Shown here in pieces: positions 39,766 through 48,439 of a DNA stretch of 64,000 bases. The position numbers and the translations under genes are program-made. The DNA is from Anaplasma ovis str. Haibei (GTDB lineage: Bacteria; Pseudomonadota; Alphaproteobacteria; Rickettsiales; Anaplasmataceae): assembly GCF_002214625.1 (NCBI RefSeq), contig NZ_CP015994.1, positions 248,001 to 312,000 of the forward strand, written 5' to 3'. How positions within the stretch are numbered: position 1 is the first letter of the stretch; each line of letters starts with the position of its first letter. Below the pieces are notes generated by a model. It was not told the origin of the DNA. It saw nothing but the letters and a program-made list of their open reading frames with translations, and ran no database searches.

Positions 39766-41748
39766 TCAGTGTTGCTGCATGGAGCCATCCACATTTTTTA
39801 GAACCTGCACGTACTCTGCGGGGAGTTCCTTGATGAATCGCGATATCTTCATAGGCTGCCTCCAGTTGTTTACTTCCCTCACAGCAGCGCAGGATATGAA
39901 CAGCTGCTCTCGTGCTCTGGTCATGCCCACGTACGCCAGGCGGCGTTCTTCTTCCAGGGCATTTCCAGTGGAGTCATGTATAGATTTTTCGTGGGGGAAT
40001 ACTCCTTCCTCCCAGCCGGGCAGGAACACCAGTGGGAATTCAAGGCCTTTAGCCGCGTGAAGAGTCATTAAATACACATGGTTGCTGGATTGCTCGAGCG
40101 AGTCTACCTCTGTAACCAGGCTTATATGCTCCAAAAACTTAGTTGCATTCTCAAAACTCCCTACGGCGGCAAACAACTCCCTAATGTTTTCAATTTTTGA
40201 TATGCCCGCATCCCCCTCACCTTTGAGCATATCCATATAACCAGAACCCTCTGCTATAGACTGCATTGCAACCGTTAGAGAGCCGGTGTCTAAAGCCTCA
40301 CGCCAGCACTCAAATTTGTTAAACAGCTTTTGTAGGGTGTCAGAGGTCTTTTCCGGCAATAATCCAAAGTTTATCATAGACTCTCCGGATTCGACCAGGG
40401 ACAATCTGTTGTCTCTGGCGTATGCCCGTATTTTTGCGACTGTAGAGGCGCCAAGCTGCCGCTTTGGCTTATTCACTATCCTTTCAAACGCTATGTCATT
40501 TTTAGGATTGGTCACCACCTTTAGGTATGCCACAATGTCTTTTATCTCCTGCCTGTCATAAAACCTGGTGCTACCTATTATTTTGTAGGGAATTCCGCAC
40601 CTTACTAGATACTCCTCGAACACTCTGGTTTGGAACCCAGCCCTGACGAGTATAGCGGTTTCGTCAAATCTGTACTCACTGGAGCCTTTTATGTATTCGC
40701 TGATAAACTGCGCTTCCATCCTGCCATCCCAGAATTTCATGAGGCCAACTTTTTGCCCTGCGTGGTTTGCGGTCCAGAGTTTTTTACCCAGCCTAGACTT
40801 GTTGTTGTTGATAATCGCTGAGGCTGCGCGCAATATGTTGGAGGTTGAGCGGTAATTGCACTCCAGCCTAACAACCTTCGCTTCGGGAAAATCGTCAGCG
40901 AACCTCAGTATGTTTCCAACTTCGGCTCCGCGCCAGCTATAGATAGATTGGTCATCATCCCCAACGCAGCAGATGTTTTTACGTTTTTGAACAATTAGTC
41001 TGAGCCATAGGTATTGTACTGTGTTAATGTCTTGATATTCATCTACCATCACATACTTAAACTGCTCCTGGTAGTAAGAAAGAACATCAGCATGGGTGCT
41101 GAACATCGATACATTGTACAACAGAAGATCGCCGAAGTCGGCACAGTTCAGAGCCTTTAGCCGCTCCTGATACTCATAATACACATCGCGCGCCAGATTT
41201 GGGTACTTTTGCAATTCCGTATCTGTAACACCTGCGGGTAGCAGCCCCCTTTCTTTCCACCTCTGTATCGCATACATCATTTTCTTGCATTCCTCCGCTG
41301 GGTGCCCAGGGTGCGTGTCGTTCACGATAGCTTTTATGAGCTGCAGCTGGTCATCCGGGCCTATGATTGTGAAATCTCTCCTTAAACCGACTCGCTCCGC
41401 ATTACTGCGGAGTATTCTGGCTGCAATTGCGTGAAATGTTCCCAGCCATATGCCAGTAGTGTCAACAATCTCACTGACCCGGACAAGCATCTCCCGCGCA
41501 GCCTTGTTTGTGAATGTTACTGCAAGGATTTGGCTGGGAAACGCCAGCCCGCGCCTGATCATATAACCCATTCTTGAGGTTATAGTACGAGTTTTGCCCG
41601 TTCCGGCTCCCGCCAAGATCAGAACGGGCCCATCAACGCACAAAACAGCCTCCTTCTGCTCTTCGTTAAGGGACAGCAAGAAACTTTCTTCGGAGTCGTA
41701 CTCTGACGCGTGCTGGGCATCATCTATGGGGCAGTTACAATGTTCCAT
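39766..41748 (-). CDS. uvrD: ATP-dependent DNA helicase UvrD/PcrA family
   Basis: A superfamily 1 3'-5' helicase acting in nucleotide-excision and mismatch repair and at stalled forks. The 660-residue protein has the motifs in order: Q motif LNEEQKEAV (about 28-36), Walker A GAGTGKT (47-53), motif Ia AVTFTNKAAREM, Walker B VDEYQDIN, motif III GDDDQSIYSWRGA, motif IV LECNYRST, motif V LHAAKGLEFP and motif VI VGMTRAREQLF. An N-terminal extension of about 25 polar residues precedes the Q motif. The length is near the lower end for UvrD (about 720 in E. coli), mainly through a short C-terminus. The ATG at 41748 is used. Confidence 0.96.
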   Translation of the reverse strand: MEHCNCPIDDAQHASEYDSEESFLLSLNEEQKEAVLCVDGPVLILAGAGTGKTRTITSRMGYMIRRGLAFPSQILAVTFTNKAAREMLVRVSEIVDTTGIWLGTFHAIAARILRSNAERVGLRRDFTIIGPDDQLQLIKAIVNDTHPGHPAEECKKMMYAIQRWKERGLLPAGVTDTELQKYPNLARDVYYEYQERLKALNCADFGDLLLYNVSMFSTHADVLSYYQEQFKYVMVDEYQDINTVQYLWLRLIVQKRKNICCVGDDDQSIYSWRGAEVGNILRFADDFPEAKVVRLECNYRSTSNILRAASAIINNNKSRLGKKLWTANHAGQKVGLMKFWDGRMEAQFISEYIKGSSEYRFDETAILVRAGFQTRVFEEYLVRCGIPYKIIGSTRFYDRQEIKDIVAYLKVVTNPKNDIAFERIVNKPKRQLGASTVAKIRAYARDNRLSLVESGESMINFGLLPEKTSDTLQKLFNKFECWREALDTGSLTVAMQSIAEGSGYMDMLKGEGDAGISKIENIRELFAAVGSFENATKFLEHISLVTEVDSLEQSSNHVYLMTLHAAKGLEFPLVFLPGWEEGVFPHEKSIHDSTGNALEEERRLAYVGMTRAREQLFISCAAVREVNNWRQPMKISRFIKELPAEYVQVLKNVDGSMQQH

Positions 41749-41886
41749 ACTGTGTTAAGGCTCCGAGAACACCGGTACAAGCACATGCCCCATTATGAAC
41801 CCTAAGGGAATGTACAATCAATAAAAACTAAGTACGCGTCCAATACAACGGCGGCGCCGCGCTGGTTGTATATGGTGCCGTGTGCG

Positions 41887-41952
41887 GTTGACAACATCTA
41901 CCATTCATGGTACGTGCATGTATTAATTCCTTAAATTGTTTCGGAGTGTGTT
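41887..41952 (+). promoter_or_regulatory. 5' leader of the 487-aa gene, duplicated at 43530
   Basis: A 66-bp block with TTGACA (41888-41893) and ending in GGAG seven bases before the ATG. It is almost identical to 43530-43597. TTGACA is a good -35, but no convincing -10 stands at the usual 16-18 bp; TATTAA lies further down. GGAG is a good ribosome binding site. Confidence 0.6.
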
Positions 41953-43416
41953 ATGCCGAGTGGTGATAACCCCGCTGAGTTGGGGGGGGGGACCGTTGGT
42001 GAGATGACTACTAAAATTGCAACAGCCACAAGCGCAGACACTGCACTGGCACATGGGGCGACATCTGCAGCGGGCGCTGCAGTACAAGCACCATCGAGCG
42101 CTGCACCATCCCCCACAGCTGTAGACCAGGGTAATGAAACTGCTACATCACCATCCCCCAGTACCGAGGGTGATGGAAGTGCTATACAATCTGGCAGTGT
42201 GCAGCATGCAACAGGATCAAGTGCCACATTAAAACTCAAGAGCGCACCGGACCAAGCGATGCGTGATGCTGTTCCAGATCCTTGGAGTCTGATTAATGCT
42301 GGAAAGCATCATAGTAACAACAGTAGAAATGCACAGGCTGGCAACATTAGGGAATTCTGTTCGAAATACTTATGTAGGGGAACTGATAAGCGTGAAGGCC
42401 TGCTTAATTTCATAAAGGCATCAATTGACACCCCAACCAGTATAGAAGCAGTCGCAGGGAATGATGCAAAAGCATCCATGCGTGTTACCGGACCTAAAAG
42501 CAGTGATCCTAATCAAGTAACATCAATAGTAGTTACCGAGAACCATAATTTCATCGTACGAGGTACTCATAATAAGGAGGTTGGTACTCTAGAAGCAGAG
42601 GTGCAGTATACGGTTACTCCTACAATTGAACAGGACAAGTACACAGTCAGCGATCTGACCGTTAAAATAAAATCCACAGATTCAACAGACCCAGAGCTGA
42701 CATACACAAGTACTAATACCTCTGAAGTTTCCTTGCCGAAGCCTGAAGCTATCACGGCAAAGGAGGGACAACAAAATTCTGGAGGTAGTGGACATGGTAC
42801 AGGAGCTGGCACAGGTACAAGTGGCATAGACCTACAATACCCAATGAGCTCAAGGATGCGCTTAAGGCCATTACGGACTACGCTATTTCAGAGCATAACA
42901 AAGGCAAGAGTGGCTCAAAATTCACTATTGAGAATTCAGCACTTGAAAAACTACATCTCAATATACTTATTTTTGTCAAGAGTGGTAACGGGAGGTCCGC
43001 TGTATCAGGACAGCCCACTACAATACCCGCTAATGTTAAGGATGCGCTTAAGGCCATTACGGACCACAGTGATTCAGGGTGCGGAAGTATTGAGAGTGAC
43101 GCACTTGAAAAGCTACATACTAATACACTCGTTTTTGTTGAGAATTATATTTGCATTGTTGAGGGGACTAGAAAGCGGTCAACTGGTTCGGGACAGTCCA
43201 CTGCCGCTACCGGGAGTTCCTCACAGGTACAAGGTGCACCTACGGGAACCACTGGAGGAAGCACAACGGGTGAGGGGGGTACTGCACCTAGCACAGGTGG
43301 AGGCGCAGAAAGTACCGCCACCGCATCGACAACACCCGGAGGCGTACTCGATGGCACCTCGATTGGACAAACACAACAAGCGCGAGTTGCTGCGCGTTAG
43401 CCAAAAGGCTAGCTAA
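41953..43416 (+). CDS. Chimeric repeat protein, 487 aa, with out-of-frame tail
   Basis: The gene starts ATG CCG AGT with GGAG seven bases upstream. After ten codons comes a G10 tract, then TVGEMTTK and a module (about residues 70-270) nearly identical to the start of the 2055-aa minus-strand gene. It continues to an AAAP word, GTGAGTGTSGID (about residue 290). From there this frame gives Arg/Leu-rich nonsense. The next frame (codon positions 42834 to 43400, ending TAG) instead reads TIPNELKDALKAITD, two similar units of about 62 residues, a Gly/Thr/Ser-rich stretch and GGVLDGTSIGQTQQA. The plus-strand repeat gene has the same tail. The 3' half is therefore frameshifted relative to its ancestor. 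It may be a pseudogene or a silent cassette. Confidence 0.6.
   Translation: MPSGDNPAELGGGTVGEMTTKIATATSADTALAHGATSAAGAAVQAPSSAAPSPTAVDQGNETATSPSPSTEGDGSAIQSGSVQHATGSSATLKLKSAPDQAMRDAVPDPWSLINAGKHHSNNSRNAQAGNIREFCSKYLCRGTDKREGLLNFIKASIDTPTSIEAVAGNDAKASMRVTGPKSSDPNQVTSIVVTENHNFIVRGTHNKEVGTLEAEVQYTVTPTIEQDKYTVSDLTVKIKSTDSTDPELTYTSTNTSEVSLPKPEAITAKEGQQNSGGSGHGTGAGTGTSGIDLQYPMSSRMRLRPLRTTLFQSITKARVAQNSLLRIQHLKNYISIYLFLSRVVTGGPLYQDSPLQYPLMLRMRLRPLRTTVIQGAEVLRVTHLKSYILIHSFLLRIIFALLRGLESGQLVRDSPLPLPGVPHRYKVHLREPLEEAQRVRGVLHLAQVEAQKVPPPHRQHPEAYSMAPRLDKHNKRELLRVSQKAS
41982..41991 (+). repeat. G10 homopolymer at codon 10-13 of the 487-aa gene
   Basis: Ten G, followed by the ACCGTTGGTGAGATGACTAC flank shared with the tract at 26886-26897. 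With G10 the ATG at 41953 is in frame with the module; G9 or G11 would put it out of frame. Confidence 0.85.
42004..42790 (+). repeat. Module copy C (inverted relative to copies A and B)
   Basis: The first 200 bp match the minus-strand region near 26690-26885. The remainder matches copies A (27960-28700) and B (33131-33885). It thus joins two segments that are about 1 kb apart in the 2055-aa gene. Confidence 0.85.
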
Positions 43417-43529
43417 AGGTAGGGAAGGGGGATTTCGCCTCCTCTTACCAAAATTCTAAATCCAACTACAACAATTACATTCGCTGCAGTAGGGAATTTG
43501 GTGTATCGGACGTGCAGTTGCACTATGTA

Positions 43530-43597
43530 GTTGACAGCATCTACCATTCATGGTACGTGTATGTATTAATTCCTTAAATTGTTTCGGAGTGTGTGTT
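43530..43597 (+). promoter_or_regulatory. 5' leader of the tandem-repeat gene, duplicate of 41887-41952
   Basis: It has TTGACA at 43531-43536 and GGAG nine bases before the ATG at 43598. It differs from the other copy by a 2-bp insertion (GT) and a few substitutions. Because of the insertion the ATG at 43550 is in frame only here, which supports 43598 as the true start. Confidence 0.6.
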
Positions 43598-46500
43598 ATG
43601 ACAAGTGGTACTGATGGTGCAAGTACTTCAACTCTTGGTGGTACAGGAGCTGGCCAGGATCTAACACAGATTCGAGCGCTTAGGGACAGGATACGAACTC
43701 GCCTTGGCCAAAATGGTACTGGTTATGCTGGTACAGGGTTAAGTCAGAGATCAAGTGGTACTGATGGTACAGGAGCTGGCACAGGTACAAGTGGCATAGA
43801 CCAAACTCTGGCTGCTGGTTATGCTGGTACAGGGTTAAGTCAGGGATCGAGTGGTACTGATGGTGCAGGTACAGACCAACATGGTACAGAGGTACATGCA
43901 AGTACTTCAACTCTTGATGGTACAGGAGCTGGCACAGGTACAAGTGGCATAGACCAAACTCTGGCTGCTGGTACAGGGTTAAGTCAGGGATCGAGTGGTA
44001 CTGATGGTGCAAGTACTTCAACTCTTGGTGGTACAGGAGCTGGCACAGGTACAAGTGGCATAGACCAAACTCTGGCTGCTGGTTATGCTGGTACAGGAGC
44101 TGGCACAGGTACAAGTGGCATAGACCAAACTCTGGCTGCTGGTTATGCTGGTACAGGGTTAAGTCAGGGATCGAGTGGTACTGATGGTGCAGGTACAGAC
44201 CAACATGGTACAGAGGTACATGCAAGTACTTCAACTCTTGATGGTACAGGAGCTGGCACAGGTACAAGTGGCATAGACCAAACTCTGGCTGCTGGTACAG
44301 GGTTAAGTCAGGGATCGAGTGGTACTGATGGTGCAGGTACAGACCAACATGGTACAGAGGTACATGCAAGTACTTCAACTCTTGGTGGTACAGGAGCTGG
44401 CACAGGTACAAGTGGCATAGACCAAACTCTGGCTGCTGGTTATGCTGGTACAGGAGCTGGCACAGGTACAAGTGGCATAGACCAAACTCTGGCTGCTGGT
44501 TATGCTGGTACAGGGTTAAGTCAGGGATCGAGTGGTACTGATGGTGCAGGTACAGACCAACATGGTACAGAGGTACATGCAAGTACTTCAACTCTTGATG
44601 GTACAGGAGCTGGCACAGGTACAAGTGGCATAGACCAAACTCTGGCTGCTGGTACAGGGTTAAGTCAGGGATCGAGTGGTACTGATGGTGCAGGTACAGA
44701 CCAACATGGTACAGAGGTACATGCAAGTACTTCAACTCTTGGTGGTACAGGAGCTGGCACAGGTACAAGTGGCATAGACCAAACTCTGGCTGCTGGTTAT
44801 GCTGGTACAGGAGCTGGCACAGGTACAAGTGGCATAGACCAAACTCTGGCTGCTGGTTATGCTGGTACAGGGTTAAGTCAGGGATCGAGTGGTACTGATG
44901 GTGCAGGTACAGACCAACATGGTACAGAGGTACATGCAAGTACTTCAACTCTTGATGGTACAGGAGCTGGCACAGGTACAAGTGGCATAGACCAAACTCT
45001 GGCTGCTGGTACAGGGTTAAGTCAGGGATCGAGTGGTACTGATGGTGCAGGTACAGACCAACATGGTACAGAGGTACATGCAAGTACTTCAACTCTTGGT
45101 GGTACAGGAGCTGGCACAGGTACAAGTGGCATAGACCAAACTCTGGCTGCTGGTTATGCTGGTACAGGAGCTGGCACAGGTACAAGTGGCATAGACCAAA
45201 CTCTGGCTGCTGGTTATGCTGGTACAGGGTTAAGTCAGGGATCGAGTGGTACTGATGGTGCAGGTACAGACCAACATGGTACAGAGGTACATGCAAGTAC
45301 TTCAACTCTTGATGGTACAGGAGCTGGCACAGGTACAAGTGGCATAGACCAAACTCTGGCTGCTGGTACAGGGTTAAGTCAGGGATCGAGTGGTACTGAT
45401 GGTGCAGGTACAGACCAACATGGTACAGAGGTACATGCAAGTACTTCAACTCTTGGTGGTACAGGAGCTGGCACAGGTACAAGTGGCATAGACCAAACTC
45501 TGGCTGCTGGTTATGCTGGTACAGGAGCTGGCACAGGTACAAGTGGCATAGACCAAACTCTGGCTGCTGGTTATGCTGGTACAGGGTTAAGTCAGGGATC
45601 GAGTGGTACTGATGGTGCAGGTACAGACCAACATGGTACAGAGGTACATGCAAGTACTTCAACTCTTGATGGTACAGGAGCTGGCACAGGTACAAGTGGC
45701 ATAGACCAAACTCTGGCTGCTGGTACAGGGTTAAGTCAGGGATCGAGTGGTACTGATGGTGCAGGTACAGACCAACATGGTACAGAGGTACATGCAAGTA
45801 CTTCAACTCTTGGTGGTACAGGAGCTGGCACAGGTACAAGTGGCATAGACCAAACTCTGGCTGCTGGTTATGCTGGTACAGGAGCTGGCACAGGTACAAG
45901 TGGCATAGACCAAACTCTGGCTGCTGGTTATGCTGGTACAGGGTTAAGTCAGGGATCGAGTGGTACTGATGGTGCAGGTACAGACCAACATGGTACAGAG
46001 GTACATGCAAGTACTTCAACTCTTGATGGTACAGGAGCTGGCACAGGTACAAGTGGCATAGACCAAACTCTGGCTGCTGGTACAGGGTTAAGTCAGGGAT
46101 CGAGTGGTACTGATGGTGCAGGTACAGACCAACATGGTACAGAGGTACATGCAAGTACTTCAACTCTTGGTGGTACAGGAGCTGGCACAGGTACAAGTGG
46201 CATAGACCAAACTCTGGCTGCTGGTTATGCTGGTACAGGAGCTGGCACAGGTACAAGTGGCATAGACCAAACTCTGGCTGCTGGTTATGCTGGTACAGGG
46301 TTAAGTCAGGGATCGAGTGGTACTGATGGTGCAGGTACAGACCAACATGGTACAGAGGTACATGCAAGTACTTCAACTCTTGATGGTACAGGAGCTGGCA
46401 CAGGTACAAGTGGCATAGACCAAACTCTGGCTGCTGGTACAGGGTTAAGTCAGGGATCGAGTGGTACTGATGGTGCAGGTACAGACCAACATGGTACAGA

Positions 46501-48415
46501 GGTACATGCAAGTACTTCAACTCTTGGTGGTACAGGAGCTGGCACAGGTACAAGTGGCATAGACCAAACTCTGGCTGCTGGTTATGCTGGTACAGGAGCT
46601 GGCACAGGTACAAGTGGCATAGACCAAACTCTGGCTGCTGGTTATGCTGGTACAGGGTTAAGTCAGGGATCGAGTGGTACTGATGGTGCAAGTACTTCAA
46701 CTCTTGGTGGTACAGGTAGTGGTAATACAGACCAAACTCTTGGTGGTACTGACCAACATGGTACTGATGGCATAGACCAAACTCTGGCTGCGAATAAAGC
46801 AGAGCGCGACAGTGCAAAGCAGGCCAGTGCGGAACTACAAGTCGAACTTCGCGAAATTAAAATCGAAGACCAGATTGCAGCGGTTTTTGAGCGTGAGGTA
46901 CAAGAGGCCAATGTTGCTCTTGGCGCGTTGAGAGACACTGTTGCACGTATCAGTAGATATTACAGTCCGGATAGTGCGCAGACACAGGAGTTTACCCGTA
47001 AGGTGCTGAGTGACTTAGGAGGGTTATCCAAGACAGTCGGATGTTTGTTTTTGGATGCGAAGAGTGTTGCTGCCAACGCTAATACCTACCCCTGCAGAGA
47101 TGTGCTGTCTCCTTCCGGTAATGCCGCAGTTTGGTGGCATGGCACTCCTCCTCGAGGTATGGATTCCTTAGCCAGCTTACCGTGTGTAGTTCCATCGTCT
47201 GTACTTGATGGGGTGTCGATTGGACAAACACAACAAGCTCTGGCTGGTACAGGTAGTGGACATGGTACAGAGGTACATGCAAGTGGTACTGATGGTGCAA
47301 GTACTCCCTATACGATAATGCCCAATAACGTTGCTGAAGCACTTGCCGTCATTAAAGGCTGGATTGAGTGTGAGTTTGCAGAGCTTGGTAATCTGAAGTC
47401 TGTTAATGGTGATAAAATACCTCCTTATGCGCAGCATCGGGATGATACTGAACTTGCTAGGACAGCACTTGGTTCATTGGTGCGGAAGCTGGCTAATATT
47501 GCTGCGAATAAAGCAGAGCGCGACAGTGCGGAACTACAAGTCGAACTTCGCGAAATTAAAATCGAAGACCAGATTGCAGTGGTTTTTGAGCGTGAGGTAC
47601 AAGAGGCCAATGTTGCTCTTGGCGCGTTGAGAGACACTGTTGCACGTATCAGTAGATATTACAGTCCGGATAGTGCGCAGACACAGGAGTTTACCCGTAA
47701 GGTGCTGAGTGACTTAGGAGGGTTATCCAAGACAGTCGGATGTTTGTTTTTGGATGCGAAGAGTGTTGCTGGTACAGGGTTAAGTCAGAGATCAAGTGGT
47801 ACTGATGGTACAGGAGCTGGCACAGGTACAAGTGGCATAGACCAAACTCTGGCTGCTGGTTATGCTGGTACAGGGTTAAGTCAGAGATCAAGTGGTACTG
47901 ATGGTACAGGAGCTGGCACAGGTACAAGTGGCATAGACCAAACTCTGGCTGCTGGTACGGGTAGTGAACATGGTACAGAGGTACATGCAAGTACTTCAAC
48001 TCTTGGTGGTACAGGAGCTGGCACAGGTACAAGTGGCATAGACCAAACTCTGGCTGCTGGTTATGCTGGTACAGGGTTAAGTCAGAGATCAAGTGGTACT
48101 GATGGTACAGGAGCTGGCACAGGTACAAGTGGCATAGACCAAACTCTGGCTGGTACAGGTAGTGGACATGGTACAGAGGTACATGCAAGTACTTCAACTC
48201 TAGCTGGTACAGGTAGTGACCAGGCTCTAACACCGCTTCAAAGGCGTGCTGTGTGTAATTTGGTCAAGCTGTGTAGTAGTAAAGCAGTTGCCGGCCGGCA
48301 GAGCACTCATGATGGCGATGACCGAGCTCTTGCTGGTGCAGGTGGTCCACGATCGTTGCTTGATGGTGGCGTCTCGATTGTGGGACAGGTACAGGGTTCC
48401 ATTCTTCGGTTATAA
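43598..48415 (+). CDS. Tandem-repeat protein, 1605 aa, AAAP-like
   Basis: A Gly/Thr/Ser/Ala-rich protein beginning MTSGTDGASTSTLGG with a good GGAG site. Most of it (about residues 135-1030) is about 7.5 perfect copies of a 119-residue unit. The unit is made of two 48-residue subunits (GTGLSQGSSGTDG, then AGTDQHGTEVHAS, then TSTLDGTGAGTG, then TSGIDQTLAA) and a 23-residue one. After the array comes a charged helical segment (NKAERDSA to LFLDAKSVA), which is present twice. Short AAAP-type words follow, and the tail is LLDGGVSIVGQVQGSILRL. There is no signal peptide and no membrane segment. The locus pattern of neighbouring paralogues resembles the A. marginale appendage-associated protein (aaap/alp). 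This is from memory and not verified. Confidence 0.75.
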   Translation: MTSGTDGASTSTLGGTGAGQDLTQIRALRDRIRTRLGQNGTGYAGTGLSQRSSGTDGTGAGTGTSGIDQTLAAGYAGTGLSQGSSGTDGAGTDQHGTEVHASTSTLDGTGAGTGTSGIDQTLAAGTGLSQGSSGTDGASTSTLGGTGAGTGTSGIDQTLAAGYAGTGAGTGTSGIDQTLAAGYAGTGLSQGSSGTDGAGTDQHGTEVHASTSTLDGTGAGTGTSGIDQTLAAGTGLSQGSSGTDGAGTDQHGTEVHASTSTLGGTGAGTGTSGIDQTLAAGYAGTGAGTGTSGIDQTLAAGYAGTGLSQGSSGTDGAGTDQHGTEVHASTSTLDGTGAGTGTSGIDQTLAAGTGLSQGSSGTDGAGTDQHGTEVHASTSTLGGTGAGTGTSGIDQTLAAGYAGTGAGTGTSGIDQTLAAGYAGTGLSQGSSGTDGAGTDQHGTEVHASTSTLDGTGAGTGTSGIDQTLAAGTGLSQGSSGTDGAGTDQHGTEVHASTSTLGGTGAGTGTSGIDQTLAAGYAGTGAGTGTSGIDQTLAAGYAGTGLSQGSSGTDGAGTDQHGTEVHASTSTLDGTGAGTGTSGIDQTLAAGTGLSQGSSGTDGAGTDQHGTEVHASTSTLGGTGAGTGTSGIDQTLAAGYAGTGAGTGTSGIDQTLAAGYAGTGLSQGSSGTDGAGTDQHGTEVHASTSTLDGTGAGTGTSGIDQTLAAGTGLSQGSSGTDGAGTDQHGTEVHASTSTLGGTGAGTGTSGIDQTLAAGYAGTGAGTGTSGIDQTLAAGYAGTGLSQGSSGTDGAGTDQHGTEVHASTSTLDGTGAGTGTSGIDQTLAAGTGLSQGSSGTDGAGTDQHGTEVHASTSTLGGTGAGTGTSGIDQTLAAGYAGTGAGTGTSGIDQTLAAGYAGTGLSQGSSGTDGAGTDQHGTEVHASTSTLDGTGAGTGTSGIDQTLAAGTGLSQGSSGTDGAGTDQHGTEVHASTSTLGGTGAGTGTSGIDQTLAAGYAGTGAGTGTSGIDQTLAAGYAGTGLSQGSSGTDGASTSTLGGTGSGNTDQTLGGTDQHGTDGIDQTLAANKAERDSAKQASAELQVELREIKIEDQIAAVFEREVQEANVALGALRDTVARISRYYSPDSAQTQEFTRKVLSDLGGLSKTVGCLFLDAKSVAANANTYPCRDVLSPSGNAAVWWHGTPPRGMDSLASLPCVVPSSVLDGVSIGQTQQALAGTGSGHGTEVHASGTDGASTPYTIMPNNVAEALAVIKGWIECEFAELGNLKSVNGDKIPPYAQHRDDTELARTALGSLVRKLANIAANKAERDSAELQVELREIKIEDQIAVVFEREVQEANVALGALRDTVARISRYYSPDSAQTQEFTRKVLSDLGGLSKTVGCLFLDAKSVAGTGLSQRSSGTDGTGAGTGTSGIDQTLAAGYAGTGLSQRSSGTDGTGAGTGTSGIDQTLAAGTGSEHGTEVHASTSTLGGTGAGTGTSGIDQTLAAGYAGTGLSQRSSGTDGTGAGTGTSGIDQTLAGTGSGHGTEVHASTSTLAGTGSDQALTPLQRRAVCNLVKLCSSKAVAGRQSTHDGDDRALAGAGGPRSLLDGGVSIVGQVQGSILRL
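44008..46690 (+). repeat. 357-bp perfect tandem array, about 7.5 copies
   Basis: The marker CTTGATGG occurs at 44237, 44594, 44951, 45308, 45665, 46022 and 46379, each exactly 357 bp apart. An earlier one at 43913 is 324 bp away, which corresponds to a 33-bp deletion. The period is a multiple of three, so copy number can change without breaking the frame. Copies look identical, implying recent expansion or ongoing homogenisation. Confidence 0.95.
46788..47072 (+). repeat. Helical segment duplicate, copy 1
   Basis: Encodes AANKAERDSAKQASAELQ, VELREIKIEDQIAAVFERE and on to LFLDAKSVA. Nearly identical to 47502-47772 except for 15 extra bases (KQASA) and an A/V change. Confidence 0.9.
47502..47772 (+). 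repeat. Helical segment duplicate, copy 2
   Basis: Second copy of 46788-47072 inside the same gene, 714 bp downstream. The segment between the copies (VLDGVSIGQTQQA and a Cys-containing stretch) resembles a gene end followed by a new start, as if two related genes had fused. Confidence 0.9.
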
Positions 48416-48439
48416 CGCCTAGCGAATGCTCATGGGTGA

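Noticed and set aside
42841-43416. Arg/Leu-rich C-terminal half of the 487-aa frame as a real basic domain
   Set aside because: The neighbouring frame has clear repeats and the tail motif shared with the 1605-aa gene, so this half is most likely out-of-frame translation.
44008-46690. CRISPR array
   Set aside because: The repeats are contiguous, coding and 357 bp long with no spacers, and no cas genes are present.
43680-46817. 1045-codon open frame antisense to the tandem-repeat gene, rich in Tyr, His, Leu and Gln
   Set aside because: Its length comes from the 357-bp period being a multiple of three: one stop-free unit gives an endless frame. Composition is odd, there is no ribosome site, and the plus-strand frame has the GGAG site and a non-repeat N- and C-terminus.
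47691-48233. 180-codon minus-strand frame with similar Tyr/His/Leu words
   Set aside because: Same repeat artefact as the 1045-codon antisense frame.
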